Source of the DNA: an uncultured Labedella sp.
GTDB lineage: Bacteria > Actinomycetota > Actinomycetes > Actinomycetales > Microbacteriaceae
Assembly (NCBI GenBank): GCA_934636065.1
Contig: CAKTZW010000182.1
Span: 1-5,188, forward strand
DNA length: 5,188 nucleotides
Direction of reading: 5' to 3'
Shown here: in pieces, positions 1 through 5,188 of the stretch
How positions within the stretch are numbered: position 1 is the stretch's first letter
Layout of the letters: the number at the start of each line of letters is the position of its first letter
Made by a program: the position numbers and the translations under genes
The notes under the pieces: model-generated
Database searches by the model: none
The model's input: only the letters and a program-made list of their open reading frames with translations
What the model was told of the DNA's origin: nothing

Positions 1-2
1 CG

Positions 3-758
3 ACGATCAGTGGCGACACCGCCGAGGTGTCGGTGGCGATCTCGCAGGGCGAGGAGACGTACGACACGACGTTCACGCTCGAGAAGGCCGGCAAGGCATT
101 CGTCGTGTTCGACACGTGGCGGCTGCGCGCTCCCGAGCTCGGCGTCGTCAGCTACACGGTGACCGGTCCGGCCGAGACGGCGGTGAGCGTCGCCGGCGTC
201 GACACGACGGAGGCGGCACCGGCCGAGTCCGGCTCGGTCGAGCTGCGCGCCCTGCCCGGCACCTACACCGTCGCCCTCGCGAGCGACGACGACTTCTTCG
301 CCGCCGAGCCGATCACGGTGAACGTCGTGGGCTTCGGCGCCGACGCGGCGACGGCCACGACGAGCGACGGCTCGGAGTCGAACGCGCTCACGGTGACGCT
401 GACCGACACCGCCGTGACGGCCGCGGAGGACGCGGTCAACGCGTACCTCGACGGCTGCGCGGCCTCGACGGAGCTCCGGCCCGACGGGTGCCCGTTCACG
501 GCTCAGGGCGAGACGCCCGGCTACGAGTACTCGAACTGCGTGTGGTCGCTCGACCCGCGGCCGTCCTTCACGATCGGCGAGTTCGCCGACGGCGAGTGGC
601 CGGTGGCGACGGACAGCTCGGGCACGGCGAGCCTCGAGTGCGACGTGCGCGATCCCTCGACGGGCGCCACGGGTACGGCGACCGCCGGGCCGATGGACGT
701 GGATGTCGCCGGTGCGATCACGGGGTTCGGGGAGGACGGCGCGACCTACGCGCCGTGA
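3..758 (+). CDS. C-terminal part of an unidentified exported/surface-type protein (5' end off the window)
   Basis: The reading frame is open from the left edge to a TGA at 756-758, giving 251 visible residues. The GTG at 27 is merely the first start-like codon in the window; it has no Shine-Dalgarno, and the frame continues upstream of it (TISGDTAE), so the gene is called partial. The first half is rich in Thr, Val, Ala and Gly with alternating hydrophobic strands and an LPGTYTV motif near 250-270, which suggests a beta-sandwich. From about 415 a second domain begins with a helical AAEDAVNAYLDGC segment and carries four cysteines (codons at 456, 489, 537 and 639), enough for two disulfides, which fits an extracytoplasmic location. 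The PG-Y-x-V strand motif followed by a small C-terminal domain recalls TcaA-like membrane-anchored proteins of Gram-positives, but that is a weak analogy. No catalytic motif is seen, and any signal peptide or membrane anchor would lie upstream. Codon use matches the neighbouring genes, so there is no sign of recent transfer. Function unknown. Confidence 0.8.
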   Translation, partial: TISGDTAEVSVAISQGEETYDTTFTLEKAGKAFVVFDTWRLRAPELGVVSYTVTGPAETAVSVAGVDTTEAAPAESGSVELRALPGTYTVALASDDDFFAAEPITVNVVGFGADAATATTSDGSESNALTVTLTDTAVTAAEDAVNAYLDGCAASTELRPDGCPFTAQGETPGYEYSNCVWSLDPRPSFTIGEFADGEWPVATDSSGTASLECDVRDPSTGATGTATAGPMDVDVAGAITGFGEDGATYAP

Positions 759-765
759 CGAGGAG

Positions 766-784
766 GGCGGCGCCGCGCGCCGCC
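766..784 (+). terminator. GC-only hairpin after the upstream gene, possible terminator
   Basis: A perfect 8-bp stem, GGCGGCGC (766-773) with GCGCCGCC (777-784), closes a 3-nt loop and lies 7 nt after the TGA of the upstream gene. There is no T-tract after it, so it is not a classical intrinsic terminator. Hairpins lacking a U-tail are often found at gene ends in high-GC actinobacteria, but their efficiency is uncertain. Its position between one stop codon and the promoter of the next operon supports a transcript-end or 3'-stabilising role. Confidence 0.4.
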
Positions 785-815
785 GCGAGACCGGCGCATG
801 CGGCCCCGCCGTCGT

Positions 816-844
816 TTGACCGCTGCACCGCGGCGGATTACACT
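816..844 (+). promoter_or_regulatory. Probable main promoter of the str operon (rpsL-rpsG-fusA)
   Basis: TTGACC (816-821) matches 5 of 6 bases of the -35 consensus TTGACA. After a 17-nt spacer, TACACT (839-844) matches 4 of 6 bases of TATAAT, including the key TA at positions 1-2 and the final T. It lies downstream of the preceding gene's stop and hairpin, and upstream of rpsL on the same strand. Transcription would start near 850-853, leaving a 5' leader of about 305 nt before the rpsL start. This is the best promoter match I found in the region by eye; there is no experimental support. Confidence 0.65.
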
Positions 845-937
845 TGAGCGGGTGTGCGCTTCGGTGCGCCCGGTCGTCATGCCCGAAAGAGCACGGCGAT
901 CGGAACGTCTCGAAAACCCCACTCCCGTAACACCCTC

Positions 938-1044
938 TTCCGGGGTCCCTACTCGTCCGGGTCGAGCTGAACGGCTCCTCCCTCCGAGCGGGACACCCCC
1001 ACGGCATACCCACCACACCAACAGGCCTCCGATTCCGGGGTCCC
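938..1044 (+). repeat. 12-nt direct repeat pair in the rpsL leader
   Basis: TTCCGGGGTCCC occurs exactly at 938-949 and again at 1033-1044, with a period of 95 nt; the flanking bases differ, so the identity is limited to 12 nt. Each copy has nearby sequence able to pair with its GGGGT core: ACCCC at 916-920 before the first copy and ACCCCGG at 1070-1076 after the second. The copies therefore could swap pairing partners. Whether this is functional or a chance effect of C/G-rich sequence is open. Confidence 0.5.
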
Positions 1045-1146
1045 GGTGGGTCCAGTGAACTCGTCACGAACCCCGGTCCTCCTTCGCGAGCGGCCGGACG
1101 ACGCGACGAATGCTTAAGACACCTGCTGTCACCGTGCAGCACAATC

Positions 1147-1152
1147 AAGGAG
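1147..1152 (+). promoter_or_regulatory. Shine-Dalgarno site fixing the rpsL GTG start
   Basis: AAGGAG lies 5 nt before the GTG at 1158. It decides the start: the frame also runs upstream to an ATG at 1110, but that ATG has no ribosome binding site and the 16 extra residues do not resemble S12, which in actinobacteria begins [11 protein letters not shown]. Confidence 0.9.
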
Positions 1153-1157
1153 AAGAA

Positions 1158-1526
1158 GTGCCAACCATTCAGCAGTTGGTCCGGAAGGGCCGGTCGCCGA
1201 AGGTCGCCAAGACCAAGGCTCCCGCCCTCAAGGCCAACCCGCAGCAGCGCGGCGTGTGCACCCGTGTGTACACCACGACCCCGAAGAAGCCGAACTCGGC
1301 GATGCGCAAGGTCGCCCGTGTGAAGCTGTCGAACGGGACCGAGGTCACCGCGTACATCCCCGGCGAGGGCCACAACCTGCAGGAGCACTCGATGGTGCTC
1401 GTGCGCGGCGGTCGTGTGAAGGACCTCCCCGGCGTCCGGTACAAGATCGTCCGCGGCGCTCTCGACACGCAGGCCGTGAAGAACCGCAAGCAGGCCCGTA
1501 GCCGCTACGGCGCGAAGAAGGGTTGA
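1158..1526 (+). CDS. rpsL: 30S ribosomal protein S12
   Basis: S12 sits at the interface side of the 30S subunit and shapes the decoding centre, contacting 16S rRNA helices and the codon-anticodon region, so it governs translational accuracy and streptomycin response. The 122-residue product is the usual actinobacterial length. Visible family signatures are the N-terminal [26 protein letters not shown] (residues 34-48), the [10 protein letters not shown] block (about 69-78), [13 protein letters not shown] (83-95) and the basic C-terminus [14 protein letters not shown]. Lys43 and Lys88, the classical streptomycin-resistance positions, are both wild type, so the sequence predicts streptomycin sensitivity at this target. 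Asp89, the residue methylthiolated by RimO in bacteria that have that enzyme, is present. It uses a GTG start and is first gene of the operon, with rpsG only 5 nt downstream, implying co-transcription and probably coupled translation. Confidence 0.98.
   Translation: MPTIQQLVRKGRSPKVAKTKAPALKANPQQRGVCTRVYTTTPKKPNSAMRKVARVKLSNGTEVTAYIPGEGHNLQEHSMVLVRGGRVKDLPGVRYKIVRGALDTQAVKNRKQARSRYGAKKG
1518..1522 (+). promoter_or_regulatory. Ribosome binding site of rpsG inside the end of rpsL
   Basis: AAGGG at 1518-1522 ends 9 nt before the rpsG ATG and overlaps the last codons of rpsL. The overlap means ribosomes finishing rpsL pass directly over the rpsG initiation site, favouring translational coupling and balanced S12/S7 output. 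Confidence 0.65.
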
Positions 1527-1531
1527 GTTAG

Positions 1532-2002
1532 ATGCCTCGTAAAGGTCCCGCTCCCAAGCGCCCCGTCGTCGCAGACCCGGTCTACGGCGCTCCGGTCGTG
1601 AGCCAGCTCGTCAACAAGATCCTCCTCGACGGCAAGAAGGGTCTCGCCGAGCGCATCGTCTACGACGCGCTCGCCGGGGTCGCCGCGAAGAACGGTCAGG
1701 ACGCCGTCGTCACGCTCAAGAAGGCGCTCGACAACGTCCGCCCCACCCTCGAGGTCAAGAGCCGCCGCGTCGGCGGTTCGACCTACCAGGTCCCGGTCGA
1801 GGTCAAGCCTCACCGTGCCAACACGCTCGCCCTCCGCTGGCTCGTCAGCTACGCGAAGGGTCGTCGTGAGAAGACCATGACCGAGCGACTCACCAACGAG
1901 ATCCTCGACGCATCGAACGGCCTCGGTGCAGCGGTCAAGCGCCGCGAAGACACCCACAAGATGGCCGAGTCGAACAAGGCGTTCGCGCACTACCGCTGGT
2001 AG
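1532..2002 (+). CDS. rpsG: 30S ribosomal protein S7
   Basis: S7 is a primary binding protein of the 16S rRNA 3' domain; it nucleates assembly of the 30S head and lies near the mRNA exit and E-site tRNA. The 156-residue product has the standard bacterial length. Recognisable blocks are the N-terminal [19 protein letters not shown], the [19 protein letters not shown] helix region (about 30-48), the [24 protein letters not shown] beta-ribbon (about 69-92), the [11 protein letters not shown] helix and the C-terminal [21 protein letters not shown]. The start is the only ATG in the right place and the N-terminus matches the family. In Escherichia coli S7 represses the str operon by binding the rpsL-rpsG spacer; here that spacer is only 5 nt, so feedback, if it exists, must use another site. 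An 88-nt gap separates it from fusA. Confidence 0.98.
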   Translation: MPRKGPAPKRPVVADPVYGAPVVSQLVNKILLDGKKGLAERIVYDALAGVAAKNGQDAVVTLKKALDNVRPTLEVKSRRVGGSTYQVPVEVKPHRANTLALRWLVSYAKGRREKTMTERLTNEILDASNGLGAAVKRREDTHKMAESNKAFAHYRW

Positions 2003-2010
2003 TCGCGATC

Positions 2011-2038
2011 GGGGGGTCGGCACGACCGTCGACCCCCC
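2011..2038 (+). other. Strong GC hairpin in the rpsG-fusA spacer
   Basis: GGGGGGTCG (2011-2019) pairs perfectly with CGACCCCCC (2030-2038), a 9-bp stem closing a 10-nt loop, beginning 8 nt after the rpsG stop. The C run continues to 2041 (nine Cs), so the stem can slip between registers. No T-tract follows, which argues against a simple terminator and is expected because fusA needs the read-through transcript. It could protect the upstream rpsL-rpsG mRNA from 3' decay, attenuate transcription partially, or be a processing or protein-binding site. Confidence 0.6.
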
Positions 2039-2078
2039 CCCGCCGCCTCGTTCGGCATCCGAACCCTTTCACTTCCCC

Positions 2079-2084
2079 GGAGGA
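2079..2084 (+). promoter_or_regulatory. Shine-Dalgarno site fixing the fusA GTG start
   Basis: GGAGGA lies 6 nt before the GTG at 2091 and is a near-perfect anti-16S match. It selects this start over the in-frame opening that reaches back into rpsG (to 1926), whose translation is a +1-frame shadow of rpsG rather than EF-G sequence. Confidence 0.9.
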
Positions 2085-2090
2085 ATACCC

Positions 2091-4205
2091 GTGGCACAAG
2101 ACGTGCTCACCGACCTGAACAAGGTCCGCAACATCGGCATCATGGCTCACATCGATGCCGGCAAGACCACCACCACCGAGCGCATCCTGTTCTACACGGG
2201 TATCACCCACAAGATCGGCGAAGTGCACGACGGTGCTGCGACCATGGACTGGATGGCGCAGGAGCAGGAGCGCGGCATCACGATCACGTCCGCCGCGACG
2301 ACGTGCTTCTGGAACAACAACCAGATCAACATCATCGACACGCCGGGCCACGTGGACTTCACGGTCGAGGTGGAGCGCTCGCTCCGCGTCCTCGACGGCG
2401 CCGTCGCCGTCTTCGACGGCAAGGAGGGCGTCGAGCCCCAGTCGGAGACCGTGTGGCGCCAGGCGGACAAGTACGACGTCCCCCGCATCTGCTTCGTCAA
2501 CAAGATGGACAAGCTCGGCGCGGACTTCTACTTCACCGTCGACACCATCGTCAACCGCCTCGGTGCCAAGCCGCTCGTGATCCAGCTGCCGATCGGCGCG
2601 GAGAGCACCTTCGAGGGTGTCATCGACCTCGTCGAGATGCGTGCGCTCACGTGGCGCGGCGACGCCAAGGGTGACGTCCAGATGGGTGCGAAGTACGAGA
2701 TCGAGGAGATCCCGGCCGACCTCAAGGACAAGGCCGACGAGTACCGCCAGGTCCTGCTCGAGACCGTCGCCGAGACCGACGACGCCCTGCTCGAGAAGTT
2801 CTTCGGCGGCGAGGAGCTCACGGTCGACGAGATCAAGGGCGCGATCCGCAAGCTCACCGTGAACAGCGAGATCTACCCGGTCCTCTGCGGCTCGGCCTTC
2901 AAGAACCGCGGTGTCCAGCCGATGCTCGACGCGGTCGTCGACTACCTCCCGTCGCCGCTCGACGTCCCCGCCGTCGAGGGCCACGACGTGAAGGACGAGG
3001 AGAAGATCGTCCTGCGTCACGCCGACGCGAGCGAGCCGTTCTCGGCTCTCGCGTTCAAGGTCGCGGTGCACCCGTTCTTCGGTCGCCTCACCTATGTGCG
3101 CGTCTACTCCGGTCAGGCCGACTCGGGTGCTCAGGTGATCAACTCGACCAAGGGCAAGAAGGAGCGCATCGGGAAGATCTTCCAGATGCACGCCAACAAG
3201 GAGAACCCGGTCGACTCGGTCACCGCCGGCCACATCTACGCCGTGATCGGCCTCAAGGACACCACGACGGGCGACACGCTCAGCGACCCGAGCGCCCAGA
3301 CGGTGCTCGAGTCGATGACCTTCCCGGAGCCCGTCATCGAGGTCGCGATCGAGCCGAAGACGAAGGCCGACCAGGACAAGCTCTCCACGGCCATCCAGAA
3401 GCTCGCCGAGGAGGACCCGACGTTCCGCGTCGAGCTCAACGCCGAGACGGGCCAGACGGTCATCAAGGGCATGGGCGAGCTCCACCTCGACATCCTCGTG
3501 GACCGCATGAAGCGCGAGTTCAAGGTCGAGGCGAACGTCGGAAAGCCGCAGGTGGCGTACCGCGAGACGATCCGCAAGGCCGTCGAGCGTCACGACTACA
3601 CGCACAAGAAGCAGACCGGTGGTTCGGGTCAGTTCGCGAAGATCCAGTTCGCGATCGAGCCCATGGAGGTCACGCCCGAGAAGACGTACGAGTTCGAGAA
3701 CAAGGTCACCGGTGGCCGCATCCCGCGCGAGTACATCCCCTCGGTCGATCAGGGCTTCCGCGACGCGCTGAACGTCGGTGTCCTCGCCGGATACCCGATG
3801 GTCGGCGTGAAGGCCGTCCTCATGGACGGTGCGTCGCACGACGTCGACTCGTCGGAGATGGCGTTCAAGATCGCCGGATCGATGGGCTTCAAGGAGGCCG
3901 CCCGCAAGGCGAGCCCCGTCATCCTCGAGCCGCTCATGGCGGTCGAGGTCCGTACCCCCGAGGAGTACATGGGCGACGTCATCGGCGACCTGAACTCCCG
4001 CCGCGGCCAGATCCAGTCGATGGAGGACGCCTCCGGCGTCAAGGTCGTCCGGGCGCACGTCCCTCTGTCGGAGATGTTCGGCTACATCGGCGATCTGCGG
4101 TCGAAGACCTCGGGTCGAGCGGTGTTCTCGATGACCTTCGAGAGCTACGCTGAGGTCCCCAAGGCTGTCGCCGAGGAGATCATCCAGAAGGGCAAGGGCG
4201 AGTAG
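2091..4205 (+). CDS. fusA: Elongation factor G (translocase GTPase)
   Basis: EF-G uses GTP to move tRNAs and mRNA through the ribosome after peptide-bond formation and, with ribosome recycling factor, splits post-termination ribosomes. The product is 704 residues, the normal size. The G domain shows G1 AHIDAGKT (19-26), the switch I end [11 protein letters not shown] (61-71), G3 DTPGH with catalytic His87 (83-87), G4 NKMD (137-140) and G5 GSA (about 267-269), with the EF-G-specific G' insert between G4 and G5. Domain II follows with [20 protein letters not shown], then domain III with [10 protein letters not shown], domain IV with [11 protein letters not shown] and [16 protein letters not shown], and the C-terminal domain V with [28 protein letters not shown]. 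All domains are present and nothing is frameshifted. The family resemblance is to canonical EF-G rather than the tetracycline-protection proteins. It is the third gene of the operon and uses its own strong ribosome binding site. Confidence 0.98.
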   Translation: MAQDVLTDLNKVRNIGIMAHIDAGKTTTTERILFYTGITHKIGEVHDGAATMDWMAQEQERGITITSAATTCFWNNNQINIIDTPGHVDFTVEVERSLRVLDGAVAVFDGKEGVEPQSETVWRQADKYDVPRICFVNKMDKLGADFYFTVDTIVNRLGAKPLVIQLPIGAESTFEGVIDLVEMRALTWRGDAKGDVQMGAKYEIEEIPADLKDKADEYRQVLLETVAETDDALLEKFFGGEELTVDEIKGAIRKLTVNSEIYPVLCGSAFKNRGVQPMLDAVVDYLPSPLDVPAVEGHDVKDEEKIVLRHADASEPFSALAFKVAVHPFFGRLTYVRVYSGQADSGAQVINSTKGKKERIGKIFQMHANKENPVDSVTAGHIYAVIGLKDTTTGDTLSDPSAQTVLESMTFPEPVIEVAIEPKTKADQDKLSTAIQKLAEEDPTFRVELNAETGQTVIKGMGELHLDILVDRMKREFKVEANVGKPQVAYRETIRKAVERHDYTHKKQTGGSGQFAKIQFAIEPMEVTPEKTYEFENKVTGGRIPREYIPSVDQGFRDALNVGVLAGYPMVGVKAVLMDGASHDVDSSEMAFKIAGSMGFKEAARKASPVILEPLMAVEVRTPEEYMGDVIGDLNSRRGQIQSMEDASGVKVVRAHVPLSEMFGYIGDLRSKTSGRAVFSMTFESYAEVPKAVAEEIIQKGKGE

Positions 4206-4225
4206 TTCGCCCGGAGGGTTCCGTC

Positions 4226-4260
4226 CACACGGTGTCCTTCACACGGTGTCGATGACACGG
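4226..4260 (+). repeat. 14-nt-period direct repeats between fusA and tuf
   Basis: CACACGGTGTC occurs exactly at 4226-4236 and 4240-4250. A third, degenerate unit beginning ACACGG follows at 4255, so ACACGG starts at 4227, 4241 and 4255, exactly 14 nt apart. Each full unit contains the near-palindrome ACAC-G-GTGT. Neighbouring units can pair as GTGTC (4246-4250) with GACAC (4254-4258). They lie at or just upstream of the putative tuf -35, where an operator would sit. Confidence 0.6.
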
Positions 4261-4281
4261 GTAGACCCTTGTAACATGAAT
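4247..4281 (+). promoter_or_regulatory. Possible internal promoter for tuf
   Basis: The AT-richer patch contains TAACAT (4272-4277), a 4-of-6 match to the -10 consensus, with a weak TGTCGA (4247-4252) at a 19-nt spacing. An alternative pairs ATGACA (4252-4257, 5 of 6 to the -35 consensus) with ATGAAT (4276-4281) at 18 nt. Neither pair is strong in both boxes. Support comes mainly from position: a 152-nt spacer ahead of tuf, whose product is normally needed in large excess over EF-G. Confidence 0.35.
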
Positions 4282-4301
4282 ACACAAACCCCCGTAGTGA
4301 A

Positions 4302-4323
4302 CCGGGCGCAATCCAGCGTCCGG
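4302..4323 (+). other. Hairpin in the tuf leader
   Basis: CCGGGCGC (4302-4309) pairs with GCGTCCGG (4316-4323) through seven Watson-Crick pairs and one G-U, closing the 6-nt loop AATCCA. The last two Gs of the stem (4322-4323) also belong to GGGGT (4322-4326), which can instead pair with ACCCC (4288-4292), so two mutually exclusive folds are possible. There is no T-tract, so a terminator is not supported. Confidence 0.45.
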
Positions 4324-4344
4324 GGTATCTACATGAGAGTCCTG

Positions 4345-4350
4345 AGGAGG
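4345..4350 (+). promoter_or_regulatory. Shine-Dalgarno site of tuf, partly inside a small hairpin
   Basis: AGGAGG lies 7 nt before the GTG at 4358, a consensus-strength site. GTCCT (4339-4343) can pair with AGGAC (4348-4352) around the loop GAGG, which puts half of the site in a short stem. The stem is weak and probably melts easily, so strong initiation is still expected. Confidence 0.85.
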
Positions 4351-4357
4351 ACCCACA

Positions 4358-5188
4358 GTGGCTAAGGCCAAGTTCGAGCGGACCAAGCCGCACGTCAACA
4401 TCGGTACGATCGGTCACGTCGACCACGGCAAGACCACCCTGACCGCAGCGATCTCGAAGGTGCTCGCCGACAAGTACCCGTCGGCCACCAACGTGCAGCG
4501 CGACTTCGCGTCGATCGACTCGGCTCCCGAGGAGCGTCAGCGCGGTATCACGATCAACATCTCGCACGTCGAGTACGAGACGCCGAAGCGCCACTATGCG
4601 CACGTCGACGCCCCCGGTCACGCGGACTACATCAAGAACATGATTACCGGTGCCGCGCAGATGGACGGCGCGATCCTCGTCGTCGCCGCGACCGACGGCC
4701 CCATGGCTCAGACGCGTGAGCACGTGCTGCTCGCCAAGCAGGTCGGCGTTCCGTACCTGCTCGTCGCGCTCAACAAGTCGGACATGGTCGACGACGAGGA
4801 GATCCTCGAGCTCGTCGAGCTCGAGGTCCGCGAGCTCCTCTCGAGCCAGGACTTCGACGGCGACAACGCCCCGGTCGTCCGCGTCTCGGGCCTCAAGGCT
4901 CTCGAGGGCGACGAGCAGTGGGTCAACGCCATCGTCGAGCTCATGGACGCGGTCGACTCGTCGATCCCGGACCCGGTGCGCGACAAGGACAAGCCGTTCC
5001 TCATGCCGATCGAGGACGTCTTCACGATCACCGGTCGTGGAACGGTCGTCACGGGCCGCGCCGAGCGTGGCACGCTCGCGATCAACTCCGAGGTCGAGAT
5101 CGTCGGCATCCGTGCGACGCAGAAGACGATCGTCACGGGTATCGAGATGTTCCACAAGCAGCTCGACGAGGCGTGGGCCGGTGAGAAC
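4358..5188 (+). CDS. tuf: Elongation factor Tu, N-terminal 277 residues (3' end off the window)
   Basis: EF-Tu carries aminoacyl-tRNA to the ribosomal A site as a ternary complex with GTP. The frame begins at a GTG with a strong ribosome binding site and has no stop before the right edge; 277 of roughly 397 residues are visible. The complete G domain is present: G1 GHVDHGKT (19-26), [14 protein letters not shown] with the switch I threonine (62-75), G3 DAPGH with catalytic His88 (84-88), G4 NKSD (139-142) and G5 SGLKAL (177-182). Domain II follows with [21 protein letters not shown] and [13 protein letters not shown]. The missing part is the end of domain II and domain III. Kirromycin-type resistance sites in domain III cannot be judged. 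NKSD in place of the proteobacterial NKCD and the [19 protein letters not shown] stretch suggest Actinobacteria, most likely Microbacteriaceae. It lies fourth in the str operon with its own possible promoter. Confidence 0.98.
   Translation, partial: MAKAKFERTKPHVNIGTIGHVDHGKTTLTAAISKVLADKYPSATNVQRDFASIDSAPEERQRGITINISHVEYETPKRHYAHVDAPGHADYIKNMITGAAQMDGAILVVAATDGPMAQTREHVLLAKQVGVPYLLVALNKSDMVDDEEILELVELEVRELLSSQDFDGDNAPVVRVSGLKALEGDEQWVNAIVELMDAVDSSIPDPVRDKDKPFLMPIEDVFTITGRGTVVTGRAERGTLAINSEVEIVGIRATQKTIVTGIEMFHKQLDEAWAGEN

Larger units (their letters stand above)
759..1157 (+). other. Non-coding region: upstream gene end, str operon promoter and long rpsL leader
   Basis: These 399 nt contain no convincing gene on either strand. 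In order they hold a GC hairpin (766-784), a sigma70-type promoter (816-844), and a roughly 300-nt transcribed leader that is notably pyrimidine-rich (C and T tracts between about 910 and 1030). Within the leader are an exact 12-nt direct repeat (938-949 and 1033-1044), a long-range 7-bp complementarity between CCGGGGT (1035-1041) and ACCCCGG (1070-1076), and a small hairpin TGCTG (1124-1128) with CAGCA (1137-1141) ending 5 nt before the rpsL ribosome binding site. Open frames here encode Arg/Pro-rich low-complexity peptides without ribosome binding sites. Confidence 0.75.
4206..4357 (+). other. fusA-tuf spacer with repeats, possible promoter and leader hairpins
   Basis: This 152-nt spacer is long for the interior of the operon and AT-richer in its middle (4269-4288) than anything around it. 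It holds a 14-nt-period repeat (4226-4260), a possible promoter (about 4247-4281), an 8-bp hairpin (4302-4323) and a small hairpin that includes the tuf ribosome binding site (4339-4352). There is no terminator-like hairpin with a T-tract, so read-through from fusA plus an internal start is the likely arrangement, giving extra tuf expression. Confidence 0.6.

Noticed and set aside
806..836. Inverted repeat CCGCCG (806-811) with CGGCGG (831-836) around the promoter
   Set aside because: Six GC-only base pairs over a 19-nt loop are easily produced by chance in this composition, and the arms overlap the promoter spacer without other operator signs.
746..1021. A 91-codon minus-strand frame across the upstream intergenic region
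   Set aside because: Very Arg- and Gly-rich, without a ribosome binding site, and it overlaps the promoter and hairpin. Typical of chance open frames in GC-rich DNA.
879..1058. Possible 59-residue leader peptide starting at ATG 879 within the rpsL leader
   Set aside because: No Shine-Dalgarno precedes the ATG, the product is an Arg/Pro/Thr-rich low-complexity peptide, and there is no run of regulatory codons followed by a terminator/antiterminator.
1110..1157. Upstream in-frame ATG for rpsL
   Set aside because: No ribosome binding site, the added 16 residues are not part of S12, and the GTG at 1158 gives the exact family N-terminus with a good Shine-Dalgarno.
2003..2090. Intrinsic terminator between rpsG and fusA
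   Set aside because: The hairpin is strong but is followed by C/G-rich sequence, not a T-tract, and no promoter-like pair of boxes is visible between it and fusA.
1935..4058. A 707-codon open frame on the minus strand antisense to fusA
   Set aside because: Its product is dominated by Leu, Asp, Arg, Val and Glu in low-complexity runs, as expected when GC-biased codons are read in the antisense frame. The + strand encodes a complete, canonical EF-G, so this is a codon-bias shadow.
4145..5155. A 336-codon open frame on the minus strand antisense to tuf
   Set aside because: Same low-complexity Asp/Arg/Leu/Val composition, and it runs through the fusA-tuf spacer and its tuf ribosome binding site. 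No recognisable domain.
1..5188. CRISPR array, tRNA/rRNA gene, insertion sequence or phage element
   Set aside because: No regularly spaced long repeats, no cloverleaf with a CCA-type end, no transposase or integrase sequence and no terminal inverted repeats were seen; the window is a core translation operon.

Overview
The window is the start of a canonical actinobacterial streptomycin (str) operon, rpsL-rpsG-fusA-tuf, all on the + strand, preceded by the 3' end of an unrelated exported or surface-type protein gene. High GC with strongly GC-biased third codon positions, GTG starts on three of the four operon genes, purine-rich Shine-Dalgarno sites and the protein sequences all point to a high-GC Gram-positive. 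The EF-Tu wording (for example [19 protein letters not shown]) looks most like Microbacteriaceae, but this is recall and the genus cannot be named.

Layout: about 3-758 holds the C-terminal part of a Thr/Ala/Gly/Asp-rich protein with a beta-sandwich-like segment and a four-cysteine C-terminal domain; its start lies off the left edge. A GC-rich hairpin (766-784) follows its stop. The non-coding stretch 759-1157 carries a good sigma70-type promoter (TTGACC, 17-nt spacer, TACACT, 816-844) and then about 300 nt of pyrimidine-rich leader containing an exact 12-nt direct repeat and several possible hairpins. rpsL (1158-1526) and rpsG (1532-2002) are separated by 5 nt. An 88-nt spacer with a strong G/C-run hairpin precedes fusA (2091-4205). 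A 152-nt spacer with 14-nt-period repeats, a possible internal promoter and two hairpins precedes tuf, which starts at 4358 and runs off the right edge after 277 codons.

The four operon products work together in translation. S12 and S7 are 30S subunit proteins at the decoding centre and the head/E-site region. EF-G drives translocation and, with RRF, ribosome recycling. EF-Tu delivers aminoacyl-tRNA. All key GTPase motifs are intact and the S12 streptomycin-site lysines are wild type. I see no previously undescribed system here. What deserves attention is the regulatory architecture of the three non-coding spacers, and the unidentified cysteine-containing protein upstream.
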